Assembly (NCBI RefSeq): GCF_042434095.1
Contig: NZ_JBHLUE010000019.1
Coordinates: 186,001-250,000 of the forward strand
Source: KBS50 sp042434095
GTDB lineage: Bacteria; Actinomycetota; Actinomycetes; Mycobacteriales; Micromonosporaceae
Direction of reading: 5' to 3'
Length of the DNA stretch: 64,000 nucleotides
Shown: piece after piece, positions 33,396-40,956 of the stretch
Numbering within the stretch: the first letter of the stretch is position 1
How the letters are laid out: every line of letters begins with the position of its first letter
The notes under the pieces: model-generated
The model's database searches: none
What the model was told of the DNA's origin: nothing
What the model saw: only the letters and a program-made list of their open reading frames with translations
Made by a program: the position numbers and the translations under genes

Positions 33396-34503
33396 CGGTC
33401 CGGCCCGGAGTCGCGGGGTCGACGTACCGGAGCACGGCGCCCACCCCGTCGGTCAGCTCGGGCGCCTCGTCGCCGATCAGCACCGTGACCTGGGCGTTGG
33501 TGCCCACCAATGCGCGGATGAGGGCCGCGTCGGCGCGTACCCGGACCGGGTCGGTGGTGACCAGGTCCGCCGGGTCGCAGGCGATGTCCGTCGGCTCCGG
33601 GCCGACCCAGAGCCGGGCGGTCGAGGAGGGATCGTCGACGATCAGCATGGTGTCCACCTGATTGCGGCGCAGCGCCGCGACCACGGCGGCCAACCCTTCG
33701 CCGACGTGCTCCTGGACGCCGAACCGGTCCTTCGCGGTGTCCGCGTGGTCGGTGGCGGCCTCCGCGATGGCCTGCACGGTGAGGTCCTCCAGCTTCTCGG
33801 TCCGCGCGCCCGCCAGGGCCGCCGGCGCGTCCACCTGGACCACCCGGTCCTGCCACTTGGCCGGCAACTGGGCCGCCAGCATCGTGCGCGCCTGCGGATC
33901 GCCGGCCACCACCACGACCTCGGCGCCGACCCGCTCGGCCAGATCCGCCGTGGCCGCCGCGCTGTCGCCGGCGTTCCGCTTCCAGGACATCATGGCCTCG
34001 CGTTGGTAGCGGGACTGGGACCAGCCGCCCGGTTGGGCCCGCCGGATCGGGTAGCGGTTGCCGCCGCGCACCTGGGCCCGGCGCGGCGCCTCGCCCGCGG
34101 TGATGCCGTCCACGTCGGCGCCCGTCCGGTTGGCCACCACCCGGACCCACGGCACCTGCTCGCCACGCTGGGCCACCAGCGGCATCGTGTGCGGGAGCGG
34201 GCCGTGCGCGGCCAGATCCCGGCGCGGCGGCGCCGCCAGGTACTCGGTGAGCACCACCTTGCCGCCGGCCGCGAAGGCGGCGAGGCCGTAGTCGCCGGTC
34301 CGCGGCTCGTGCTCGCGGACCAGCGCGTCCAGGGCCGTGAGCGTGGCCGCGTCGGCCTCCTGGTGCTCGAGTTCCTCACGCAGCCCGCGCCAGCGGAGGT
34401 CGAGGGCGGGCGCGGCGTCCTCGGTGTCCCGCGACGCGTCCAGGTAGACCGACGCCCACGGCCCGGGCCGGGCGTAGAGCGGACGCAGAAAGGACAGCTC
34501 CAT
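33388..34503 (-). CDS. baeRF/Vms1-like peptidyl-tRNA hydrolase-type protein (Rv2629-like)
   Basis: A 371-residue protein of the bacterial eRF1-related group (baeRF family 2, similar to mycobacterial Rv2629). ATG 34503 (MELSFLRPLYARPGPWASVY) lies behind GGAGGGGG. Family-typical features are ASVYLDASRDTEDA, RWRGLREELEHQEADAATL, AFAAGGKVVLTEYLAAPPRR, then NRYPIRRAQPGGWSQSRYQR, where eRF1/Vms1 proteins carry the GGQ-like or Q-containing catalytic loop, and a C-terminal L7Ae-like domain (NQVDTMLIVDDPSSTARLWV). Such proteins may release stalled peptidyl-tRNA or act in hypoxia-type stress. It is co-translated with the TPP enzyme. Confidence 0.8.
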   Translation of the reverse strand: MELSFLRPLYARPGPWASVYLDASRDTEDAAPALDLRWRGLREELEHQEADAATLTALDALVREHEPRTGDYGLAAFAAGGKVVLTEYLAAPPRRDLAAHGPLPHTMPLVAQRGEQVPWVRVVANRTGADVDGITAGEAPRRAQVRGGNRYPIRRAQPGGWSQSRYQREAMMSWKRNAGDSAAATADLAERVGAEVVVVAGDPQARTMLAAQLPAKWQDRVVQVDAPAALAGARTEKLEDLTVQAIAEAATDHADTAKDRFGVQEHVGEGLAAVVAALRRNQVDTMLIVDDPSSTARLWVGPEPTDIACDPADLVTTDPVRVRADAALIRALVGTNAQVTVLIGDEAPELTDGVGAVLRYVDPATPGRTDG

Positions 34504-34655
34504 GGATGGACCCCCTCCCACTCGGCCAGCCGCATACCCGGCCCCGGAGCGATGTCACCTCGCGACCGCGGACCGGGATGACACCGGTCATTCACGCCGC
34601 TCACGGCGGTCGATAGATACAATCCGTGCAGGTATCCGGACGCTCGGTGGTGATC

Positions 34656-35204
34656 ATGACCAGGACCGACCAGCCGCGGCCGGCCGCCGCGAGCCGCGCC
34701 CTACCGCCCGTCACCGGACATGTGGTGCGGTTGCTGGAGGGCTATCCGCGGGAGATCCGGGTGCGGCAGCCCCTGCTGCTCGCGGTGCTGTCGACCGCGG
34801 CGGTGGCCCGGCTGCTCGGCCGCCTGCTCACCGGCCTGCTGAGCGTTGGCACCGGCGCCGGCGGCGGCCGGCGTCGGCTCAAGGACCTGCGGAAGGGGCC
34901 CGAATTCCTCGTCACCCCGCTGCGGGTGCGCACGGCCGAGGGCCGGATCCGCGAACTGGAAATCCACGGCCACCTGCCGCAGAGCGCCCTGGAGCCGGCC
35001 GATCACGTGCAGGTGACGGTGCGGCGGCAGCGGGACCCGGAACTCGCTCCCCGGGTGGAGCGGATCGTCAACCTCACCACCGGCCAGCTGCTCACGCCGC
35101 GTACCCCCACCCTGTGGTCGCACCTCGGCCCGGCGCTGCTGCTGCAGGCCACCCTCGGCACCACGCTGCTGGCCGTGGTGGCCGCCTGCACCCTCACCCG
35201 CTGA
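34656..35204 (+). CDS. Small membrane protein, unknown
   Basis: A 182-residue protein starting at ATG 34656 (MTRTDQPRPAAASRALP); a GTG at 34626 is possible upstream. One hydrophobic segment is at about residues 40-65 (QPLLLAVLSTAAVARLLGRL) and another closes the protein (ALLLQATLGTTLLAVVAAC), with a soluble beta-rich part between (FLVTPLRVRTAEGRIRELEI, VQVTVRRQRD). I recognise no family. The gene is followed 6 bp later by copy 2 of the interspersed GGGCCC element. Confidence 0.6.
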   Translation: MTRTDQPRPAAASRALPPVTGHVVRLLEGYPREIRVRQPLLLAVLSTAAVARLLGRLLTGLLSVGTGAGGGRRRLKDLRKGPEFLVTPLRVRTAEGRIRELEIHGHLPQSALEPADHVQVTVRRQRDPELAPRVERIVNLTTGQLLTPRTPTLWSHLGPALLLQATLGTTLLAVVAACTLTR

Positions 35205-35210
35205 GCCGGC

Positions 35211-35263
35211 GAAGGAAGGGCCCCTTCTTATCGCTTCCGGTATAGGAAGGGCCCCTTCTTAAC
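35211..35263. repeat. Interspersed GGGCCC element, copy 2
   Basis: A 53-bp element with the 17-bp stretch GGAAGGGCCCCTTCTTA near both ends and TATCGCTTCCGGTATA between. It lies between convergent stops (35204 and 35282). See copies at 28631 and 53141. Confidence 0.75.
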
Positions 35264-35281
35264 GGGCACGGCCCGCCGGCG

Positions 35282-35773
35282 CTACGCGGTCACCCGGCCG
35301 ATGAACCCGGCGAGGTTCGTGACGGTGCGCTGGATCTGCTCCGCCAGCGGGATGGTCTCCGGCAGCCGGGCGCCGGGGCCCGGGTCCTTCCGGCCGCGCA
35401 GGTACAGCGAGCAGGACAGGTCGCTGCACAGGTAGGTGCCCACCGAGTTGCCCTGCTTGCCGGCCTTGCCGGCCCGGGCCGCCACCATCAGCGAGACGCC
35501 GGCCGCGGGGGTGGTCAGGCACATGGCGCACATGGTCGGCCGGGCCTGCCGGGTGGCGGCCGTCGGGCAGCGCAGGGCGAGGGCCCGCACCCGGCCGTCC
35601 AGCTCGATCACCAGGTACGCCCGCTCCGGGGCCCGGGGATCGCGCCAGCCCAGGTAGTCCAGCTCCGCCCAGGGACGCTCGGCCAGGTCACGGGGCACGG
35701 ACAGGCGCTGCGCCTCGCCCTTGCTGCAGTTCACGAAGGCGGCCCGGATCTGCTGCTCGGTCAGGGGTTCCAT
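35282..35773 (-). CDS. FBP-type zinc-finger protein (fusidic-acid/EF-G-binding-like)
   Basis: A 163-residue protein with the FBP C-terminal treble-clef zinc finger: RPTMCAMCLTTPAAGVSLMV with the first Cys pair and GTYLCSDLSCSLYLRGRK with the second, followed by the typical RTVTNLAGFIGRV helix. The N-terminal part is a helical region (LTEQQIRAAFVNCSKGEA). FBP zinc fingers are found in EF-G-binding, FusB-like resistance proteins and in uncharacterised actinobacterial proteins such as this one. ATG 35773 is only 6 nt from a TACGGT -10 box, so the mRNA is probably leaderless. It is divergent from a TetR regulator across a perfect operator. Confidence 0.8.
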   Translation of the reverse strand: MEPLTEQQIRAAFVNCSKGEAQRLSVPRDLAERPWAELDYLGWRDPRAPERAYLVIELDGRVRALALRCPTAATRQARPTMCAMCLTTPAAGVSLMVAARAGKAGKQGNSVGTYLCSDLSCSLYLRGRKDPGPGARLPETIPLAEQIQRTVTNLAGFIGRVTA

Positions 35774-35779
35774 AACTCG

Positions 35780-35808
35780 ACCGTAATTTGCCTAAAGTCT
35801 TTAGGCAA
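35780..35808 (-). promoter_or_regulatory. Promoter of FBP zinc-finger gene (leaderless)
   Basis: On the minus strand TTGCCT (35808-35803) and TACGGT (35785-35780) are separated by 17 nt, and ATG 35773 starts 6 nt after the -10. The -35 is one arm of the TetR-type operator. Confidence 0.6.
35788..35808. promoter_or_regulatory. Perfect 21-bp operator palindrome
   Basis: TTGCCTAAAG and CTTTAGGCAA are perfect 10-bp inverted arms around one base, in the 69-bp gap between the divergent FBP and TetR genes. Each arm supplies a -35 hexamer (TTGCCT) to one of the two promoters, so bound repressor would block both. Probable binding site of the adjacent TetR protein. Confidence 0.75.
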
Positions 35809-35817
35809 GCGCATAAT
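35788..35817 (+). promoter_or_regulatory. Promoter of tetR-type gene
   Basis: TTGCCT (35788-35793), an 18-nt spacer and CATAAT (35812-35817) form a recognisable promoter; the start ATG 35843 has a GGGAGGG ribosome site. The operator fills the spacer. Confidence 0.55.
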
Positions 35818-35842
35818 CTGTGATGCCGGCGACGGGAGGGAC

Positions 35843-36571
35843 ATGACGCGCGCGGGACTGACCACCGAGCGGCTCACCAGGGCCGCCGCCGAGTTGGCCG
35901 ACGAGGTCGGCTTCGACCAGGTGACCGTCTCGGCGCTGGCCCGGCGGTTCGACGTCAAGGTGGCCAGCCTCTATTCGCACCTGGCCGGCGCCCAAGACCT
36001 GCGGACCAGGATCGCCCTGTTCGCCCTGGCCGAGCTCGCCGATCGGGTCGGCGCCGCCCTGGCCGGGCGGGCCGGTCGGGACGCCCTGGCCGCCTTCGCC
36101 AGCGCCTACCGCGACTACGCCCACGAGCATCCCGGGCGGTACGCGGCCGCCCAGCTCCGGCTCGACCCGGCGACCGCGGCCACCAGCGCCGCACCCAAGC
36201 ACGCCGAACTGGCCCGCGCCGTGCTCCGCGGCTACGGCCTGGCCGAGCCGGACCGCACGCACGCGGTCCGGCTGCTGGGCAGCCTGGTGCACGGCTACAG
36301 CAGCCTCGAGCTGGGCGGCGGTTTCAGCCACAGCGCCCCGGACACCGAGGCCACCTGGATCCGCATCATCGACGCGATCGACGCCCTGCTGCGGAACTGG
36401 CCGGACCCGGCCCCGCCGGGTCCGGCCGCAGGGCCGGCCACGCCGGCCGCGCCCGCAGGGCCGGCCACGCCGGCAGCGCCCGCCACACCCGCCACGCCCG
36501 CCACGCCCGCCGGGCCGGCCGCGTCAGCGGCCCCGGACGGGTCGGCCACTCACCCCCGGTACGACGGGTAG
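35843..36571 (+). CDS. TetR/AcrR-family repressor
   Basis: A 242-residue regulator. Residues 5-55 are the TetR helix-turn-helix (LTRAAAELADEVGFDQVTVS, LARRFDVKVASLYSHLAGA). The ligand domain (60-190) with YRDYAHEHPGRYAAAQL and GSLVHGYSSLELGGGF resembles the WHG-type TetR C-terminal domain. The last 50 residues are a Pro/Ala/Thr repeat tail (PATPAAPA) that reaches 22 bp into the convergent PrsW gene and may be expanded by slippage. A perfect palindrome in the divergent promoter is its likely operator, so it controls itself and the FBP gene. Confidence 0.85.
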   Translation: MTRAGLTTERLTRAAAELADEVGFDQVTVSALARRFDVKVASLYSHLAGAQDLRTRIALFALAELADRVGAALAGRAGRDALAAFASAYRDYAHEHPGRYAAAQLRLDPATAATSAAPKHAELARAVLRGYGLAEPDRTHAVRLLGSLVHGYSSLELGGGFSHSAPDTEATWIRIIDAIDALLRNWPDPAPPGPAAGPATPAAPAGPATPAAPATPATPATPAGPAASAAPDGSATHPRYDG

Positions 36572-37506
36572 CCGGCCGGCGGGCGGATCGGCACCCGCCA
36601 CCCGGCCGTGGGCGCCGGCCGGCGCTGGGCGGACCGCCACAGGCCCACCAGCCAGCCGAGCCCGATCGCCGAGATCACGGCCAGCCCGCCCCACTCCAGC
36701 ACCGGTTCCAGCGCCGCCTGCTGGGCGGTGGGCTGCACCAGCCCGCCGTTGGCGCTCAGCTGCCCGGTGCCGCCGCCGGTGAGCACCAGGGTGAGCAGCA
36801 GCGCGATCGAGTGCATCGAGTCCCACAGCGCGTGCAGCACGGCCACCCCGAGGTACGCCAGCACCAACCGCAGGCCGATCCGGAAGTGCTCCCGGGTGCT
36901 GGCCGAGAAGAGCACCCCGCCGAGGATGGCGGTCCACAGGCCGTGCCCGACCGGCGCGAGCAGCCCGCGCAGGATCTCGGTCTGCACCACCTCGACCACC
37001 GACAGGCCCTGGCTGGTGAAGAGCGCCACGAACGCGTACCCGGCGGACTCCAGGGCCGAGAAGCCGAAGCCGACGGCCGCGCCCAGGACCATGCCGTCCC
37101 GAACCGTCTTGCGGGCCAGGTGCCGGGTGAGGAAGGCCAGCGCCGCGAGCTTGGCCGCCTCCTCGATCAGGCCCACGCCGAAGAACAGCCAGGCCGACGG
37201 GCGCAGCAGGTACGACTCCAGCACCGAGGCGGCCAGCACCCCCAGCACGCCGCCGGCCAGGAAGGTGGTCATCAGCAGCTCGGTGGTGACCTCGTCGGTG
37301 TCCCGGTGGCCGGCCGCCCAGACCACGAAGGTCACCGGCACCAGGAAGCTGCCCAGCAGGACCAGGGTGGGCAGCAGCGTGGGGCTGCCGGTCAGGAAGA
37401 TCACCACCACGGTGGCGATCCACAGCGCCAGGCCGGTGAGGAACATGCGCAGCCAGGGACGGCGCCGGCGCGCCGGCGTCGGAGCCGGCGCCCAGGTCTC
37501 GTTCAC
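36550..37506 (-). CDS. PrsW-family intramembrane metalloprotease
   Basis: A 318-residue membrane protease starting at GTG 37506 (behind GGGAGG). About nine hydrophobic segments are visible. The PrsW motifs are present: FFGVGLIEEAAKLAALAFL (EExxK), GAAVGFGFSALESAGYAF (GxxFxxxE), PVGHGLWTAILGGVLF and GVAVLHALWDSMHS (conserved His residues). PrsW proteases cleave membrane proteins, for example anti-sigma factors, in site-1 position. Its substrate is unknown here. The gene end overlaps the TetR tail on the opposite strand by 22 bp. Confidence 0.87.
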   Translation of the reverse strand: MNETWAPAPTPARRRRPWLRMFLTGLALWIATVVVIFLTGSPTLLPTLVLLGSFLVPVTFVVWAAGHRDTDEVTTELLMTTFLAGGVLGVLAASVLESYLLRPSAWLFFGVGLIEEAAKLAALAFLTRHLARKTVRDGMVLGAAVGFGFSALESAGYAFVALFTSQGLSVVEVVQTEILRGLLAPVGHGLWTAILGGVLFSASTREHFRIGLRLVLAYLGVAVLHALWDSMHSIALLLTLVLTGGGTGQLSANGGLVQPTAQQAALEPVLEWGGLAVISAIGLGWLVGLWRSAQRRPAPTAGWRVPIRPPAGYPSYRG

Positions 37507-37656
37507 AAAGCCTCCCGGCGATTGATTTTCGGTGCCTGCCCAACGGGGTACCCCGGTCCCCGAGCATCGAACATCGGCCATGCTCCGGTCGACCCCTTCC
37601 CACCGGCGCCCGGCCGTGCGACGTTGAGATACCCACAGTGGCAGGACGGTGACGCA

Positions 37657-39135
37657 ATGGGTGAGCAGATCGAGGCGCACGCCTTCAGCCGCGCGGACCG
37701 GGCACGGTACCGGCAGAAGGTCAGAAGCTGTCTCGACGTGTTCGCGGAGATGCTGCGCGAGTCGCGGTTCGACACGGACCGCCCGATGACCGGGGTGGAG
37801 ATCGAGCTCAACCTCGTGGACGGCGACGCCATGCCGGCGATGCGCAACGCCGAAGTGCTCGCCGAGATCGCGGACCCGAGCTTCCAGACCGAGCTCGGGC
37901 AGTTCAACGTGGAGATCAATCTGCCGCCGCGCCGGTTGACCGGCACCGGCACGGCCGAGTTCGAGTCGCACGTCCGGGCCAGCCTGAACGCTGCCGAGGA
38001 AAAGGCCCGCCGGATCGGCGCGCACATGGTGATGGTGGGCATCCTGCCGACCCTGCGACCCGAGCACCTCACCTCGGCCGCGCTGTCCGCCAATCCCCGG
38101 TACGCGCTGCTGAACGAGCAGATCTTCGCGGCCCGCGGCGAGGACCTGGCGATCCGGATCGCCGGGGTGGAGCGGCTGGCCGCCACGGCCGACACCATCA
38201 CCCCGGAGGCCGCCTGCACGAGCACCCAGTTCCATCTCCAGGTCGGTCCGTCGCAGTTCGCCGCGTATTGGAACGCGGCCCAGTGCGTGGCCGCGCCGCA
38301 GGTGGCGCTGGGCGCCAACGCGCCGTTCCTGTTCGGCCGGGAGCTGTGGCGGGAGACCCGCATCCCGCTGTTCGAGCAGGCCACCGACACCCGGTCGGAA
38401 GAGATCAAGGCCCAGGGCGTACGCCCGCGGGTGTGGTTCGGCGAACGCTGGATCACCTCGGTCTTCGACCTGTTCGAGGAGAACGTGCGCTACTTTCCCG
38501 CGCTGCTGCCGGTCTGCGAGGACGAGGACCCGGCCGAGGTGCTGGCCCGGGGCGACACCCCCGCCCTGGCCGAGCTGCGGCTGCACAACGGCACCGTCTA
38601 CCGCTGGAACCGTCCGGTGTACGACGTGGTGCACGGCCGGCCGCACCTGCGGGTGGAGAACCGGGTGCTGCCGGCCGGGCCGACCGTGCTGGACACGGTG
38701 GCGAACGGGGCGTTCTACTTCGGACTGGTCCGGTCGCTCGCCGAGGCCGACCGCCCGCTGTGGTCGCAGATGTCGTTCAGCGCCGCCGAGGAGAACTTCC
38801 ACTCGTGCGCCCAGCACGGCATCTCGGCCCAGGTGTTCTGGCCGGGGCTGGGCTACCTGCCGGTGACGGAGCTGGTGCTGCGCCGGCTGCTGCCGCTGGC
38901 GCACGAAGGGCTGGACCGCTGGGGCGTCGACCCGGCCGAGCGGGACCGGTTGCTCGGCATCATCGAGCAGCGCTGCCTCACCGGCCGCAACGGGGCCACC
39001 TGGCAGGTGGAGACGCTGCACGAGCTCGAGCAGCACGACCACCTGGACCGCCCGGCCGCGCTGGCCGAGGTGCTGCGCCGGTACATCCCGCTGATGCACA
39101 GCAACCAGCCCGCCCACGAGTGGCCGGTCGGCTGA
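37657..39135 (+). CDS. Glutamate-cysteine ligase-like protein (GCS2 family)
   Basis: A 492-residue GCS2-type ATP-dependent carboxylate-amine ligase starting at ATG 37657. Visible stretches are GVEIELNLVDGDAMPAM (ATP/metal-binding acidic motif), ELGQFNVEINLPPRRL, TSTQFHLQVGPSQFAAYWN, GANAPFLFGRELWRETRIPL and RVENRVLPAGPTVLDTVAN. The family makes gamma-glutamylcysteine or related gamma-glutamyl amides; actinobacteria make mycothiol rather than glutathione, so this group may act on another amine. No second pathway gene is adjacent; it is transcribed alone between PrsW (divergent) and the antitoxin gene (convergent). Confidence 0.85.
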   Translation: MGEQIEAHAFSRADRARYRQKVRSCLDVFAEMLRESRFDTDRPMTGVEIELNLVDGDAMPAMRNAEVLAEIADPSFQTELGQFNVEINLPPRRLTGTGTAEFESHVRASLNAAEEKARRIGAHMVMVGILPTLRPEHLTSAALSANPRYALLNEQIFAARGEDLAIRIAGVERLAATADTITPEAACTSTQFHLQVGPSQFAAYWNAAQCVAAPQVALGANAPFLFGRELWRETRIPLFEQATDTRSEEIKAQGVRPRVWFGERWITSVFDLFEENVRYFPALLPVCEDEDPAEVLARGDTPALAELRLHNGTVYRWNRPVYDVVHGRPHLRVENRVLPAGPTVLDTVANGAFYFGLVRSLAEADRPLWSQMSFSAAEENFHSCAQHGISAQVFWPGLGYLPVTELVLRRLLPLAHEGLDRWGVDPAERDRLLGIIEQRCLTGRNGATWQVETLHELEQHDHLDRPAALAEVLRRYIPLMHSNQPAHEWPVG

Positions 39136-39174
39136 CCGGACGGGCGGTGGACCCCTGTGCCGCCGGCGCGGGGG

Positions 39175-39462
39175 TCAGGCCGCCTCGTCCGAATGCCGCT
39201 CGAGATATTCGTCGATGGCACGCCGGATCACACCCGACCGGCCGCCACGATCGTGACCGGCAAGGGCATCCAGCCGGTCCACCGTGGCGGAGGGCAGCCG
39301 TAGTCCGGTGACGATCATGGGAATGGTGCCCGGGTCTGGAGCCGGCCCGAGGTCAGGCCCCGGCGTCGCGTCGCGCAGCAGCTCGGAAATGTCTCCGCCG
39401 GCGGAGAAGTACCCCACCAACTCGTCCCGGCTCATGTCCCGGGGGTCACGACCTTGCGTCAT
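39175..39462 (-). CDS. Ribbon-helix-helix antitoxin-like protein
   Basis: A 95-residue protein; ATG 39462 follows GGAAGG and overlaps the stop of the upstream toxin-like ORF as ATGA. The C-terminal half is a ribbon-helix-helix fold (VTGLRLPSATVDRLDALAGH, RGGRSGVIRRAIDEYLERH). The N-terminal half has MSRDELVGYFSAGGDISELL, which may bind the partner. The order toxin-then-antitoxin with a 4-bp overlap matches BrnT/BrnA-type loci. A strong palindrome at 39653-39677 is the probable autoregulatory operator. Confidence 0.78.
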   Translation of the reverse strand: MTQGRDPRDMSRDELVGYFSAGGDISELLRDATPGPDLGPAPDPGTIPMIVTGLRLPSATVDRLDALAGHDRGGRSGVIRRAIDEYLERHSDEAA

Positions 39463-39605
39463 GACGTGCCTTCCATCCACCGCTTGGTCTCCTCCGCGTT
39501 CGCTGGCCGTGCCGCGAGGATGGCCATAGCTGCCTCGGCCGGTAGCCGCTCGCAGAGGACGACCACCACCCGGGCCGTGTCCGCCAGGCCAGCAACGGCG
39601 AGCAA
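39459..39605 (-). pseudogene. Toxin-like ORF without canonical start (BrnT-like remnant)
   Basis: Directly upstream of the antitoxin, a frame with good coding character ends in ATGA overlap: its last residues read AILAARPANAEETKRWMEG, similar to the C-terminal helix of BrnT-type toxins. Only TTG 39605 (behind GAGG) offers a start for about 48 residues; further upstream the same frame (CGGRAAVRLDRGR) runs to a TGA at 39663 without ATG or GTG. The N-terminal half of a normal 90-residue toxin is missing. It is either a decayed toxin or an unusually short one. Confidence 0.45.
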
Positions 39606-39652
39606 CGGCCGGCCTCGGTCTAGCCGTACTGCCGCTCTGCCACCACAGAATC

Positions 39653-39677
39653 GTATTACGCGTCAAACGCGTACTAC
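39653..39677. promoter_or_regulatory. Operator of the toxin-antitoxin-like locus
   Basis: Inverted repeat GTATTACGCGT-CAA-ACGCGTACTAC, 11-bp arms with one mismatch and a 3-bp spacer, overlapping a TACGAT -10 (39655-39650, minus). It fits the site of a ribbon-helix-helix repressor. Confidence 0.6.
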
Positions 39678-39780
39678 GACGCCCGACACCCGGCGAACGA
39701 CCATGGACTGCCGGTCGGCTGGCCGGGTCGCAACCCGTGTTAAGTCCTGGGCCGGACAGTCTGGGCGGGAGGGAATGCTG

Positions 39781-40956
39781 TCAGGCCGCGGAGAGGACGA
39801 CCTTTTCGCAGTCGTCGACCTTGTTCTTGAACATCTCGTACCCGATCGGGGCGTCCGCCAGCCGCAGCCGGTGGCTGATCACCACGCTCGGGTCGAGCTC
39901 GCCGATCCGGATGCGCTCCAGCAGCGGCCGCAGGTAGCGCTGCACGTGGCACTGCCCGCTGCGCATGGTCAGCGAGCGGTTCATGAACGAGCCCATCGGG
40001 AACTTGTCGACGAACCCGGTGTACGCGCCGATCACCGAGACAGTGCCCCCGTTGCGGCAGGTCAGCACCGCCTCCCGCAGCGCGCTGGGCCGGTCGGTCT
40101 GCATCCGGGCCGCCTGCTTGGTCCGGTCGTACGCGTAGATGGCGGCGTTGCCGTGGTGGGCCTCGGCGCCCACGGCGTCAACGCAGCCGTCCGGTCCCCG
40201 CCCGGCGGTCAGCTCCTTGAGCGCCTCGGGCACCGACGTCTCGGCGTAGTTCACGCAGACGGCGCCGGCGTGCCGCTCGGCCTTGGCCAGCCGGTACGGG
40301 TACCGGTCGATCGCGATGATCCGCTCGGCGCCCATCAGCCGGGCGGCCATCATGGCGAACAGCCCGACCGGTCCGGCGCCCCAGACCGCGACGGTGTCAC
40401 CCGGCTGGATGTCGCACATCTCGGCCCCCATCCAGCCGGTGGGCAGGATGTCGGACAGGAACAGCACCTTGTCGTCCGGCAGCCCGTCCTCGATCTTGAC
40501 GGGACCGACGTCGGCGTACGGCACCCGGGCGTACTCGGCCTGACCGCCCGCATACCCGCCGAGCAGGTGGGAGTAGCCGAAGATGCCGGCCGGCGGATGC
40601 CCGAGCAGCTTCTCCGCCATCCCGGCGTTCGGGTTGCTGTTCTCGCACACCGAGAACTGCCCGCGCTGGCAGCTCGCGCACCGGCCGCAGGAGATCGGGA
40701 ACGGCACCACCACCCGGTCGCCGACGGTCAGCTTCCGCACCCCGGCGCCGACCTCCACGACCTCGCCCATGAACTCGTGCCCCAGGATGTCCCCGGGCAG
40801 CATGGCCGGCAGGTAGCCGTCGTAGAGGTGCAGGTCCGAGCCGCAGATGGCGGTCGAGGTGATCCGCACGATGGCGTCGCCGTCGTTGAGGATCTGCGGG
40901 TCGGGGACGTCCCGCACCTCGACCCGGTTGGGGCGTACCCAGACGTTGGCCTTCAT
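39781..40956 (-). CDS. Zinc-dependent alcohol dehydrogenase (formaldehyde dehydrogenase-like)
   Basis: A 391-residue zinc MDR dehydrogenase. Visible are the catalytic zinc site TAICGSDLHLYDGY and GHEFMGEVVEVGAGVRKL, the structural zinc Cys cluster CGRCASCQRGQFSVC, and the Rossmann motif VAVWGAGPVGLFAMMAARLM. DAVGAEAHHGNAAIYAYDR and TGFVDKFPMGSFMNRSLTM are typical of the glutathione-independent formaldehyde dehydrogenase-like group. ATG 40956 overlaps the stop of the SRPBCC gene as ATGA. The physiological substrate is unknown; aldehydes or polyols are likely. Confidence 0.88.
   Translation of the reverse strand: MKANVWVRPNRVEVRDVPDPQILNDGDAIVRITSTAICGSDLHLYDGYLPAMLPGDILGHEFMGEVVEVGAGVRKLTVGDRVVVPFPISCGRCASCQRGQFSVCENSNPNAGMAEKLLGHPPAGIFGYSHLLGGYAGGQAEYARVPYADVGPVKIEDGLPDDKVLFLSDILPTGWMGAEMCDIQPGDTVAVWGAGPVGLFAMMAARLMGAERIIAIDRYPYRLAKAERHAGAVCVNYAETSVPEALKELTAGRGPDGCVDAVGAEAHHGNAAIYAYDRTKQAARMQTDRPSALREAVLTCRNGGTVSVIGAYTGFVDKFPMGSFMNRSLTMRSGQCHVQRYLRPLLERIRIGELDPSVVISHRLRLADAPIGYEMFKNKVDDCEKVVLSAA

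Noticed and set aside
36550..39117. 855-codon minus-strand frame covering the GCS2 ligase gene and PrsW
   Set aside because: Only the part from GTG 37506 downstream has PrsW motifs; the upstream part is the complement of the ligase gene, which has full family similarity on the plus strand.
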